Below are positions 20,762 to 32,746 of a stretch of 64,000 nt of DNA, piece by piece (the first letter of the stretch is position 1; each line of letters opens with the position of its first letter). This DNA is from Ailanthus altissimus (taxonomy: Eukaryota; Streptophyta; Magnoliopsida; Sapindales; Simaroubaceae), in NCBI GenBank assembly GCA_946807835.1, contig OX327712.1, positions 15,084,001 to 15,148,000 on the forward strand. The letters are read 5' to 3'. A program made the translations under genes and the position numbers. The notes under the pieces were generated by a model that worked only from the letters and a program-made list of their open reading frames with translations, did not search any database and had not been told where the DNA came from.

Positions 20762-23700
20762 ATTGGTATTAGAGCCCTTTTTCTTAAGGGACCCAGAACT
20801 GCTTCTCTCATTCTTTCAACATTTCATCAAACCAAATCAAAGGGATGGCAGGAAATAATTATATGGCCATGCCACCAATCGTTTTTTGTGACAATTATCA
20901 AATTTGGGTAGTAAAACTGGAAGCTTTCTTACAAGTAAATGATCTATGGGACTTGATAGAAATAGGTGAGATTGCAACACTACCTGAAGATCCTACTGTT
21001 GCTCAAATTCGAAACCAGAGAGAGGAGAGGAGGAGAATGTTCAAGGCTAAAACATGCATTTTTCATCTGTTTCAAAAGTGATCTTTACAAAGATCATGAC
21101 TTGTGAGACAACAAAACAAGCATGGGACCTGCTCAAGCAAGAGTATCAAGGCAATGCTAGATCAAAGTAAATGCAAATACTAAACTTGAGAAGGGAATTT
21201 AAGATGCAAAAGATAAAAGAAGCAGAGAAGTTTAAGGAGTATTCTGACAAGTTATTACAGATTGTCAACAAGATTAGGCTGCTTGGAGAAGATTTTCCTG
21301 ACAAGAGGGTTGTTGAGAAGATACTTGTGACTCTTTCTGAGAGATTTGAGTCCAAGATTTCCTCTCTTGAGGAGTCAAGGGATTTAACAACAATCACACT
21401 TTCTGAGTTGATAAATGCACTGCAAGCACAGGAATAAAGGAAGTCTTACAGAAATGATGAACCAATAGAAGGAGCTTTGCAAGCAAGGGTACATGATAAG
21501 CCCTCGGGTGAGAACAAAGAAAAATAATTCTGGAATAAGAAAAACCAGAAGAAATGAGAAGTTAGCAGCAGTGGTGAATTCAAGCCAAAGTACTTACCTT
21601 GTCTGCATTGCAGCAGAACAAATCATCAACCATTAAGCTGTTGGCAGAATCCTTAAGTTGAGTGTAGATCATCAAGCAAAAAGGACACATTGCCAGGTTT
21701 TGCAAGAGCATGCAAAAGAAGTCACAGCAAACTCAGACACAAGCACAAATAGTACGCCAGCAGCAAGAAGATCAACTTTTTGCTGTCACTTATTTTGTAG
21801 GACATAATTTATCTAATAATGCTTGGCTCCTTGACAGTTGCTGTACCAATCACATGGCATTTGATGACTCTATGTTCCAAGAGATTGACAGAATTATGGT
21901 GTTAAAAGTCAAAATTAGGAATGGACAGCTGATTGCAGTTAAAGGTAAGGGCACTATCAAGATAAAAAGTGTTGGTAAGACAAGGCTGATACATGATGTG
22001 CTATTTGTTATTGAAATTGACCAAAATTTATTAAGTGTTGGGCAACTAATTAAGAAGGGATGCTCAATAATGTTCAAGCAAAACAAATGCATTATATTTG
22101 ATCCTTGTGGAGTTGTATTGTTCACCGTTGGTATGAAAAAGAAAAGTTTCAGTCTTGAATGGCCTAGTAGCAGTGCATATCCTTGTGCCTGGAGACAAGC
22201 AGACTTTTAGCATAAGAGAATGGGACACTTTCACAAGTCAGCCTTGGAGTGTATGCAGAAGGAAGAAATTGTGTTGGGGATGGATTATACTAGTGAAGAG
22301 TCTCAAATATGTGAAGCTTGCCAATTTGGGAAGCAAGTAAGGAGACCATTTTCAGCAAAGAAAGCTTGAAGAGCAACAGAGAAGTTGCAATTATTACACA
22401 CTGATGTGTGTGGTCCTATGGCAATTGAATCACTTAATGGCAACAGGTATTTTATCTTGTTTATTGATGATTACAGTAGATTGAGCTGGGTTTATTTATT
22501 GAAACAAAAATAGGAAGTTGCAGAGGTGTTTCTTAAGTTTAAAACCTGGATTAAAACTCAAAGTAGTAGCAAGATAAAGTCATTAAGGTCAGACAATGGG
22601 GCTAAATTTACAGCTGAAAAGTTCACCAAGAATTATGAGGATGCTGAAATTAAGCATCAATTTATAGTCCCTTATTCCCCTCAGCAAAATGGTGTGTGTG
22701 AGAGAAAGAATAGAATAGTCATGGAGATGACTAAGTGTCTGTTATTTGATAAGCATATGCCCAAGTATTTTTGGGCAGAAGTAGTTAACACTGCTGTGTT
22801 TATTTTGAATAGGCTTATAACTAAGGCAGTGAAGGGAAGAACTCCATATGAAGCCTGGCATGGATCCAAGCCAAGTGTAACAAACTTGAGAGTATTTGGG
22901 AGCCTATGCTACACTCACATTCCAGAAATTAAGAGAGGAAAGTTGGATGAGAAGGCTGAAATTGGTGTTCTAGTTGGATACAGTAATGTTAACAAAGGCT
23001 ATATAGGGTGTACCAACCCTCGACAGAGAAGATCATTATCAATAGGGATATTTGCATTGATGAAGATAGGTAATGGGATTGGGATAAATCAGTGCCCAAG
23101 AGACTACCCTTTGTAGATCAGTACATAAATCAGGTTGAAGATGGCAACATTGATGATTTTCCTGTAAGGGGAAGAAAATCTCTTGCTGAAATTTATCAAA
23201 ATTGCAATGTTGCAATTCTAGAACTAGCAGAGTATGCAAATGTAGTCAAAGATGATAGGTGGATGGCTGCAATGAGGGAAGAAATCATAATGATCAATAA
23301 AAACAGAACTTGGTAGCTTGTTGACAGGCCAACATACAAAAAGGTCATTGGAGTTAAGTGGGTATTCAAGACTAAACTAAAGGTAGATGGGTCAATCAAT
23401 AAGTTTAAAGCAAGGCTAGTGGTGAAAGGCTATGCACAACAGTTTGGAGTAAATATTTTAGAAACTTTTGCACCAGTGGCAAGGTTAGACACAATTAGGC
23501 TGCTCTTGGCTATTGTAACACAACAACAATGGAAGATATACCTGTTAGATGTAATGTCAGCCTTCCTAAATGGTAATCTGCAGGAGGAGATTTTTGTAGA
23601 GCAACCAGAAGGATTTATAATAGAACCTGGTAAGGTTTATTTGCTAAAAAAGGCACTTTATAGTCTAAGACAAGCTCCAAGAGCTTAGTATAGTAGGATT

Positions 23701-24753
23701 GATGAATCCTTACTAAATATTGGATTTAAAAGAAGTCTAAGTGAGTCTAAATTATATGTTAAGAAGATAGAAAGAGATTTGACAATTGTATCTATCTATG
23801 TAGATGATTTGCTTGTCACAGGCAGCAACAGTGAGCATATAATGTTCTTTAGAGAACAAATGAAGTTAGAATTTGCAATGAATGATCTTGGTGAGATGAC
23901 ATATTTCCTTGGGATGAAAATTCAGCAAACAAAGAAGAGTATCTTGATAAGGCAACAGAAGTATACTAAGGAGATACTAAAAAAGTTCAAGATGGAAAGT
24001 TGTAAGGTTATGGACACACCCTTAACCTTAAATGAAAAATTCTGTCCAGAAAATAGAGCAAATGCAGTAGATGAAAGCCATTATAGAAGCATTGTTGGTT
24101 GTCTAATGTACCTGACAACAACAAGACTAGACTTGGCATTTATTGTAAATGTACTGTCAAGATACTTAAATTGTGCAAAATAGGTGCATTTGAAAGTTGC
24201 TAAAAGGGTGCTTAGGTACCTCAAAGGGACAATTAACTATGGCATTAGTTTTGAGAAAAAAGATAAACTGGTTCTACATGGATATACTGACAGTGATTGG
24301 GCTGGTTCTTGTGAGGACATGAAGAGTACTTCAGGGTATTTGTTCAGCCTTGGTTCAGGATATTTTAGTTGGAGTGTAAAGAAGCAAGAGGTGGTTGCAT
24401 AATCTACAGCAGAAGCTGAGTACATAGCTGCTATTGCTGCAATTAACCAAGCCATTTGGCTAAGAAAATTAATGGATGACCTGAAGCTAAAGCAAGAAGA
24501 TGCAACAATATTATTTGTAGACAATCAAGCTGCTATTGCTATCTCAAATAATCCTGTGTTTCATGGTAAAACTAAACACTTCAAAGTGAAGTATCATTTC
24601 TTAAAAAAAGTGCAGAAAACTAATTAGATTAAGCTTGTTCATTGCAAAAGTGAAAACCAAGTGACAGATATTCTTACAAAAGGGTTGTCCAAGATAAGGT
24701 TTGAAGATCTTAAGATGAAGATTGGAATTTGCAGCAATAATAACAAGGAAGAG

Positions 24754-24997
24754 TGTTGATAAATGCTATAATTGCTGCTGAAGACCAAGATAATAAAGGA
24801 TGATTTTTAAGTTTAAGTTTAAATTTTAGTTGAGATTGAATTCAAATTGTTAGTTAGATAAAATAAAGAGTTTGATTTATGTTTGAACTATTGTTATGCA
24901 ATATTTAAAGTCTTGTATTCTTTTTGATCAAATTCAATTGAAATACAACAACTTTCAGTTGTTAAAGAAGTTTCAGTTCTGTTATTCAAAACCAACA
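24754..24997 (+). repeat. 3' LTR of the 4.5 kb Copia
   Basis: TGTTGATAAATG ... AAAACCAACA, the same length as the 5' copy and preceded by a polypurine tract. Confidence 0.96.
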
Positions 24998-25560
24998 AAC
25001 ATGTTATGGTGGTACTGAAGGAGGAAGCAGAGGACATAATTGGAATCTTTGAAAACAGAGTGAAGCATAATGGGAGCTCTAAGAATCATCCTAATCCTGG
25101 TTATGTTGCAGAAAATTCCTTGACCAAGTATTTAACTATTTTTATCTGAAATTTAGCATTTTCCCTTCTAAATAATCTTACAAGTTTAGGCTCATTAGGT
25201 ACAATGTATATCCATTGGAGAATGTCAATTGCTAGAAGAACACTGCAAAAGGGATAAAAGAAAGGAATGGTCCAAGCTATCTCACATCACTTGGGTTTAC
25301 AAAAATGGAAAATTCATCTATGATCAAGTGGAAGAAAAATGATTCGCTATTTGATCTTCATCCCATACAAAAGGATCTGAGAATTACTTTATTCCACCAC
25401 TTATCCCCTATAACAAGGTCTGTTGATTTCCACTGTCCAGTTCAGTTATATCACATACTATCAGTCGTATCACATTTTAATTCTGCAATAAATTTTATGA
25501 TTTACTGTTACTATGTCAATAGTAGGGCTTCTGTTGATTAATTATAATTCGGTTAAGCTA
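24998..25560 (+). pseudogene. Second degenerate copy of a resistance-gene C-terminus and 3' region
   Basis: At about 25222-25342 one frame reads LLEEHCKRDKRKEWSKLSH, then a GKFIYDQVEEK-like end and a stop. This is a homologue of LLKKHCKNDEGKEWSKISH..GKFIFD at the end of the main pseudogene. It is followed, as there, by ..ATAACAAGGTCTGTTGATTTCCACTGTCC at about 25408. The sequence before it (24998-25130, ATGGTGGTACTGAAGGAGGAAG..) seems to continue an exon-like stretch cut by the Copia at 20518. Confidence 0.75.
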
Positions 25561-26580
25561 ATTTAGTTTTCAATTTACTTTATATCATGGAAAGTTTCTG
25601 CTGGTAAAATTTCTTTCCTGATAAAATTTTTTTCCCGATAAAATTTCTGTCCATATTTTTTTTTTCCTTTCAGAAGGAAGCAAGTGGACAATGCCGTACT
25701 CTATCCTGAAGTTAAACAGCTTTTACAATTCGTTTGATTTTTTAAACTCTTGTGTGCCAAAGGTAATCAAAATTAACTTACCAACTTGCTGTCAAATTTC
25801 AATATATGCTAGTCTTTTTCATCTTCCTATTGTCCTCCCTTTGCATGTTTTTGAATTTGATCAAACTAACTTGACCCTTGGAATTAATACAGAAGAAGAA
25901 TACCGAAGCCATTGGTTCATGGGCATGTTATGCTGCAGTGACCAATCCATCGTTGTTGGAAAGTCATTCTGATTATTGAAGAATAAACTAAAATTGTGGT
26001 GAGCAGCTTCTTGTTTCTCTGCTTTTGTGGACTTAATTTATTCTGTTCTCCCCAAAAATTCTTCTTCATTCTGGCCATTTGTCTTTATTATGTTCAGGAT
26101 GAATGTGAGGAATGATGTAGTGATATCAATGCCGCCTTGGATGAAAAACTTGGCAGAAAATGTATGTCCTTTGCAGTATTTGTGACGAAATAAAGTATTG
26201 TTTCCAAATAGCCAATGTCACTGAAAAGAAAAACGATAGATGTTCTGAAGAAAAGCAGACAATCATACATATCAACTTTGATCACGTAAAAATGCTTTGC
26301 TCAAGGAAGCCCATTTATGTAATTTTCTTTGGTTTTCAGATCACTTATTCATGTCATTAGTAAATTGAACTTGGTTTACCCTAGGGGTTGGAGATTTTAA
26401 TCATTCTGCTCTCTATTGCATAGCAATCGGGCTGTAATCTACTGTTTAAGAATCTGGTGAAAGCCAGGACCTCAAAATAATCTATGGTGTTATTCAATTC
26501 TTATTCCAACTATCAGTTATGAGTTTTATATCTTTCTACTTTTGTGATTGTACATTTATAATTTCCCATGAATAAACAAA
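25561..26580 (+). other. Between resistance-gene tail copies, no gene recognised
   Basis: AT-rich, with short exon-like patches (for example around 25675-25970 and 26100-26290) that might belong to 3' untranslated exons or to a decayed neighbour. No protein family is recognisable. Confidence 0.4.
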
Positions 26581-26760
26581 CAGTGCCAAAGTGATTGAAA
26601 AAGCAAGAAAAGAAGTGGTTCGAGATAGCTGTGGGAACAATGAAACAGAGGATTACCTCATTCCAGCTCATATCCTCTATAATAAGGTCTGTCCATTTCT
26701 ATTATCCATCTTAATCATATCATTTTGTTAATTTTATCACATATCTTTGTGCTTCAGTTT
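26581..26760 (+). pseudogene. Third, shortest copy of the resistance-gene tail
   Basis: GCAAGAAAAGAAGTGGTTCGAG resembles the EGKEWSK coding stretch, and about 60 bases later comes CCTCTATAATAAGGTCTGTCCATTTC, almost identical in wording to the sites near 19790 and 25408. Only the last codons and the following intron-like sequence remain. Confidence 0.65.
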
Positions 26761-27557
26761 CCTAATTCTCTTCCTTATAATTGAAACTGCCACAAACTTA
26801 TTTTCATTTCCACTGATCAGATACTCTATTGAGGAAATTGTAATAATCAATGCTGTGTCAACATGATGCTGAAAGTGATTGTTCACTTGTTTGTTAAGGT
26901 ATATTCTATGTTTAGTTTTGTTAATTAGTACAAATCGTTTGACTTACATTTCAGTACCTAGCATCTGAAATTGACCATGATTTTTTTTTTTCCTCTTTCA
27001 AATTATTGTTTACATCATAGACATATAAACATTTAAGATCAAAGATATTTATGATTCTTTTTTTGTTGGTTTTTCAAGGGAAGCAGTTTGACAGTTCCAA
27101 TCCAGAGTTGGAGCATGGCATTCTCCTTGAAGCATACTTGATCAATGAAGTTTTTATCTCTGATCTCACGAAATTATCAGCTTCTTCAACTGCTTGGTTA
27201 TTTGGAGTCATATGGGGTGACTGAAACAAATTTCTGAGCTTTGTTGATGGTGCTTTTGGTTGGTAGAGACAACACCTGGGTATCACCATGCGGATGCAGA
27301 TACTGTGAATCTTGTTGTGGCAGTACTACCAGTTTAAATAGCTGAAGTCCATCTGATGAATTGCCGAGTCTTTAACATCTCTCAAGTAAAAGCTCTCCTG
27401 CTTCCAACAGCTCGGTTAAAGGAAGAAGGGGAAGGCGGATGAAAAGTAGACCATATTCCTAGACAAGTGATAGATGAATCAGAAAAAAAATAAGATAAAG
27501 ATACACTTTGCTTTCCTGAAACCCCATTTGAGAAATTTATATTTTGTTGTTAATAAT
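26761..27557. other. Intergenic, no gene recognised
   Basis: Contains a T-rich tract near 27050 followed by a more GC-balanced block (27080-27450) that could be the last untranslated exon of a resistance-gene copy. No coding text that I recognise. Confidence 0.4.
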
Positions 27558-28160
27558 TGTGAGAAAGTTGATTAAAAATTATTGTAAAATAATTCAAAAA
27601 ACAAGTCAGGTGCATTGGATGTGTTGGGAAGTAGGATAGACGCAAAAAAGAGGACAAAAGGAGAAATTGGTGTCTAGAACTGGGCGACAAAAGGAGAAAT
27701 TGGTGTCTAGAGCTAGGCGCCGCAACACTCAGTGCGGGAAACAGTTTCTCCTTTTGGGTTTGATTTATTTTGTCTCTTATTTGTTTTAAGACTCCTCAAA
27801 ATGACTCGCACATATTTAAAGTTAACTTAGGCAATCTTAAAACTTATATAAAAACTCTTTATTGACTTGTAAATATATCTTTATAATCATAACATTCTTT
27901 ATGATTCTTAGTGAGAGAAACTCTTATTTTACAAGAGAGAGTGAATTTTTTGTGAGTTCTTTTTTTATAAAAGATATACTTTGTGAGTAACTTATGATTT
28001 AATAATAAGAAAGTATGATCTTGATCCGCCATAGATATAAATAAGTTGTCGAACCGCGTAAATTTTGTTTGTTGTTCTTCTATTTTTTATCTCTAAATTT
28101 TTTAATTACTTAGATTGTATTATATATACTTTAAGTTTATTACTTATTTAATTGCTTTTG
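27558..28160 (+). repeat. Solo LTR of the Copia family at 9616
   Basis: Starts TGTGAGAAAGTTGATTAAAA like the 3' LTR at 14400, with the GC-rich block (GGCGCCGCAACACTCAGTGCG near 27715), the CTTATATAAAAACTC promoter-like word and the TAAGTTGTCGAACCGCGTAAAT end motif near 28032. It lacks internal sequence. The 3' boundary is not sharp and I could not find a convincing target duplication. Confidence 0.85.
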
Positions 28161-28859
28161 AATGATATTTTTATTATTCACCGTGAAGAGTCAATCAAGC
28201 ACAGGCAGCTCCCTCTGTATTATGCCACATAATTAGGTTGACCTTGGACATTATTAGTTAGTCAATTTCTCTTGGAAATTTGAGTCGTAGCAGAATAAAT
28301 TGAGATTTATTGTTAACTAATTGTATGGTTGTTAGATGAACTTTTTATCAGCATGTGATAATGATATGTTCAGCACAAAGAGCTTAACTTGTTTCTTACT
28401 AGTTCCAAATGATCTCAACAAACGAACCTCCTTAACAAAAGGCTAATTATCGGATATTTCCCCTGAGGTTTTTGCAAATCACTCATAGATGAACGTTTGC
28501 TCATAATTACAGAAATGTCGCCCATGACTTTACACCCCGACTTAACAGCTACCTCAGATTTGAGAGTTTGCGTCTGCAACTTTTGATTATTCAATTAACT
28601 TTATTTTGTTTCTCTTACATTAATTGAAGTGCAATTTTGATGTTGGAAGATAATGTAATTAAGCTCGCGGGATTGATCCAAAAATACAGTAAAATTTTGA
28701 AAATAAAATAAGAATGTATTAGATAATTTAATATTTTTAAAGAGCTTACATAATTTTACTTTTCAAAAATCCAAATTTTAAGAGTCATCTAAACAAAGTT
28801 TCATTAGTCCAAATTTAAATATTAATTAATCAAAAAAAAAAATTGTGAGAGTGTCATTC
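28161..28859. other. Intergenic, no gene seen
   Basis: AT-rich DNA. The last 80 bases match the repeat at 2930-3130 and form the left flank of the LINE target. Confidence 0.5.
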
Positions 28860-29116
28860 GGAGCATTATTTTTTTTTTATAATTAAACAAATAATTTTAT
28901 TGCTAATCCAGCGAGATACAATTAGAAGCACAGGTAAAGACATAGATCAACCAGACAAATAATGACAATCAAGTGTCACTATTTTGTTACAATATTTTTT
29001 AATGGTTGGCCATGTAAAACACTCAAACATTTAATCCATACAGCATTTTTAATGTATCGGAAGACATCCATAATAGTAGGAGATTTTTGTTTGAACATCA
29101 CCTGATTACGCTCATA

Positions 29117-29904
29117 CTATATGCAATAGATGGAAGCACAAAAAGCAATTTTCCGAATTTTGCTAAGTAGAGATTTGCCTCTTATTTTCTTGCAGAAATA
29201 AGAAACTTCTCTCCGCCAAAGGACAAGCCGTCTCTGAATTTGACAAGCCATTAGGATCTTTTTCCAGACACTACTAGAAAAGGTGCAGTCAAAAAATAAG
29301 TGTTGTACCGTCTCAATGCCACTACCACATAATGGACAGTTTGGATTAGGTACAAGCCCCCATTTTGCCAATTTGTTTTTTGTAGATAATTTGTCCTTTA
29401 AGGCTAGTCATGTGATAAAACTTTGTTTGAGGATGCATTAAGGGTCCCATACTAGTTTATACCACCCTACCTTGGTACTTGTCTCTAATAAGTTTTGACA
29501 TGTATTAGCAATAGAGAATTGTCTATTGGAGCAACCAGTCCAAATTATCTTGTCCTCACCAGAAGCAATAGAGAAGTGTGAGTGGATAAATTCCCAGGCT
29601 TGAGCAATGTGTACATCTACTGGGTTCAGTAAATTCTAAACCCCATTGCGCTAGAGGCCATTACTTTTGCATAACATGGAATATCAGAGTCTCCAATATT
29701 TATATGAGGGAATTTGTCCAATAAAGAAACACCTTGCATCCATGGATCATACCAAAAGGAAAAATTAGAGCCATTGCCCAATTCATAGCCAAAAAACTTT
29801 TTTGCTTGGTTTTTACATTGCAGAAGACTCCGCCACACCCAACTGCAATCCAATGGTTTTGTGATACCCCGAAAGCTCAGTCTTCTAAGCTTGTTATCAA
29901 TCAC
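29117..29904 (-). pseudogene. LINE ORF2 C-terminal zf-RVT region
   Basis: SWVWRSLLQCKNQAKKFFGY is followed by PNCPLCGSGIETVQHLFFDC, the zinc-binding zf-RVT motif found after plant L1 reverse transcriptases. Broken by stops. Confidence 0.88.
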
Positions 29905-29943
29905 CCACCGAGCCCATAGGGAGGATTTAACTGCTAGAAGCTC

Positions 29944-31440
29944 TCAAATATGTTTAAACATTGTGGCTTGATTCCAAGTATGTATAGGTTTGATGCCTAA
30001 TCCCCCTTCACTCTTGTGCTTGCAAACTTGAGACCATGCAACTAAGCCTCTTGTTTTCTGAGAATCAGGACCATGCCATAAAAATTTCCTGCATATACCT
30101 TCCACTTCCTTAATAACAATTTTTGGGAGGATAAATATAGAGCACCAATAGATATGCATACTCATTAAAACAGAGTTTAGCAATTGGAGACGCCTTGCAT
30201 AAAAGAGTTTCTTAACCACCCAATTAGAAATTCTAGCTGTCATTTTACTGATCAGATCTTGACAATGCTCTTTTTTTAGTCTCCCAGAGATTAAAGGGAC
30301 ACCAAGGTATTTGACCGGTAGCTCTCCATGTTGAAATTTGGTCAAATGTAGAATTTCATCTTTTGTGTGGTCAGGAATGTGTCCAAAGAATATGGAGCTT
30401 TTGTTCACATTTAATTGCATACCAGATGTCTTGTAGAAACCTTTTAAGACATTGTTGAAGTGGCTAATTGAGCTGGTATCGCCATGAGAGAAAAGTAACA
30501 AATCATCAGCAAATATCAAATGGTTCAGCTTCAATCTTTTGCATCCTTTATGAAAAGTAAAGTTTGCTTCAGGAACACTATTCAGACTTTTACTTAGGTA
30601 CTCCATAACAAGGACAAATAACAAAGGAGACATTGGATCCCCTTGTCTTAAACTTTTCTTTCTCGAAAAAAAACCCTCTAAGGTACCATTCACCATCACA
30701 GAGAACATACTTATTCTAACACAACACATTATTAGCCTGATGAAGGAATATGGAAAATTAAGTTCGATTAGGACTTCTTCTAGGAAATCCCAAGAGACTG
30801 AATCATAGGCCTTTCGTAGATCAATTTTTAGAGCACAACTAGGAACCCTATTTTTTTCTGTTGTACCCCCTTACTAAATCATGAGTCAGGAGGACATTAT
30901 CTGCTATTTTCCTATGGAGGATAAAAGCTGATTGACTTGGGCAGACCAGGTAGTCAATAACCTTCCTAAGTCTGAAGGTTATAATTTTAGTAATACATTT
31001 GTACAGGACAGTGCAACATGCTATTGGTCTGTAGTCACCTAAGCCATTAGGGTGAGATACCTTTGGGATTATAGTGATAGTAGTTGAATTAATAGGATAA
31101 TAAATCTAACCTGTTGAGAAGAAGTGACGCACAGCTTCAGTGACTTCGATACCAATGACATTCCAACATTTTTGAAAAAAGAGGCTGTTGTATCCGTCGG
31201 GTCCAGGAACTTTGTCCCCATTGATGCTGAATATAGCTTCTTTTACTTCTTGGTCAGATATAGGGGCGCAGAGCATATCTCGATCTTCCACCTCAAGCTT
31301 AAGCCCTTTATCCAATATTTGTTGTTCAATAGGTTCTCTGATCCGTGCATATATTCCCAACAGCACTTTTTAGTAACTCACAACCATACTTACAATTGCC
31401 TCAGGGTCTTGAGTAGAGTCACCATTTTGGTTCACTAAAG
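29944..31440 (-). pseudogene. LINE ORF2 reverse transcriptase, broken
   Basis: Motifs in order: GDKVPGPDGYNSLFFQKCW near 31200, RQGDPMSPLLFVL near 30640, FADD at about 30502-30513 and GVPLISGRLKKEHC near 30280. A 261-codon open stretch (29944-30729) survives. Frameshifts lie at about 30850 and 31100. Confidence 0.93.
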
Positions 31441-31589
31441 AAGTGTTGTATTCCTTGTTCTTCTCTGTTTAACCATGTCATGAAAATATCTAGAATTTGA
31501 GTCCCCTAGTTGAACCCAATTAATCCTAAATTTTTGTTTGATAAGGCTTTCCTCAGTGATTATAAGTGTCGTAATTGCTTGTAGACACA

Positions 31590-32560
31590 TTATTCCTCCT
31601 CTTGAAGCTCTTGATGAAAAGGATCACCCATTAGACTATTCTGAAGAGAATCCAACATAGCCTTCCTATTTGTGATTTTCTGTGAAACATCTAAGAAGTG
31701 TTCTTTATTGAGATCTTTTAACTTGCTCTTAAGCAGTTTAAGCTTGCACCAGACTGTATGCATTGGGGGGCCATTGATCTCCGTATGCCACACATTTATA
31801 ACAATGTTGTAAAATTGGGGGTGGGAACACCGAGCATTGAAGAACTTGAAAGGAATCCTGAGTTTGTAGAGAGGCCTAAAAATTGTAACTGCCAGTGGAG
31901 AATGATCTGAAACACCTACTGTTAGCACTTCATTATCTGCGAACTCCCATGTGTCCACCCATTTCTCATTAACAAACACCCAATCAATCTTCCGCCATAT
32001 CCTTTGGGGACCGATCTGATTATTACACCATGTGAATCTGTAACCCCTGCTTTTTAACTCAAATAATTCTAACTCTGAAATCCAGTTTTTGAACAAGTCT
32101 ACCATATTTTCATTCATATAATTACCTCTAATTCTATCATTGTTGCTAAGGACATTATTGAAATCACCTTGAATCAGTCACGGAATTTGGTTGTCTACTA
32201 TTCTAGCATGAAGGTCTCGCCACAGAGCCTCCCTATCCATTGCCTCGGTGGCCCCATAAATGATAGTCCAATAGAACTCCATGTCTTCAATCTGCACTTT
32301 ACAGTGTATGAATTGCCAATGCTTGTCTAAAATTAGTACCTTGCATCTAACTAGGTTGAAGACAATCCAAATCCTTCCTATATCTAAGCAATCAGAGTTA
32401 TGTTCCATTTTCCAGTCTTTTAAAGCCAATTTGCTCCATATTTTATCAATATTCACAGACTTTACCTTTGTTTCTAATAATCCCATAAGACACAATCTTT
32501 TTTTCTTAATTAGAGCTCTTACCTATAATTATTTGCAGGGGTCGTGGAGACCCCGGATGT
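31590..32560 (-). pseudogene. LINE ORF2 endonuclease domain, broken
   Basis: Contains GLLETKVKSVNIDKIWSKL near its start and, after a stop, RGYRFTWCNNQIGPQRIWRK and a VSDHSPL motif (SDH is the usual catalytic end of the APE-like endonuclease). This domain nicks the target to start target-primed reverse transcription. Confidence 0.9.
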
Positions 32561-32746
32561 TCCAGCTTGAGATCATTTTCCCCGGTCAGGGGATTTCAAG
32601 TTTCATGTGGCTCGTCGGCCTTCTCCAATTATCCCCACTTCATGAGTCAAGGCTATAGTCTTCCTCAAGTTGAATCTCTTCACAGCCTGGATGACTTTTG
32701 GGTTTGTTCCTTGGTTAGAATTATTGCCCATCTTGGCACCGGTCTC

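Larger units (their letters stand above)
20518..24997 (+). mobile_element. Copia LTR retrotransposon, nearly full length
   Basis: Two 244-base LTRs (20518-20761, 24754-24997) differ at roughly a dozen places by eye, mostly transitions, so the insertion is not recent but is younger than its neighbours. A primer-binding site TGGTATTAGAGC lies at 20764-20775 and a polypurine AAGGAAGAG just before 24754. In order: gag UBN2 domain (20845-21437), knuckle CHCSRTNHQPLSCW near 21605, protease WLLDSCCTNHM near 21830 (the catalytic DSG is DSC), integrase (22380-23000, with SDNGAKF and YSPQQNGV), RT (23300-23950, [14 protein letters not shown] at 23797-23808) and RNase H (24184-24620, YTDSDWAG). About seven stops or frameshifts break it. 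Flanks GACGT and AACAT could be a decayed duplication. Confidence 0.96.

Noticed and set aside
27074..27289. 71-codon minus-strand frame
   Set aside because: No domain, no neighbouring signals. More likely chance within a possible untranslated exon.
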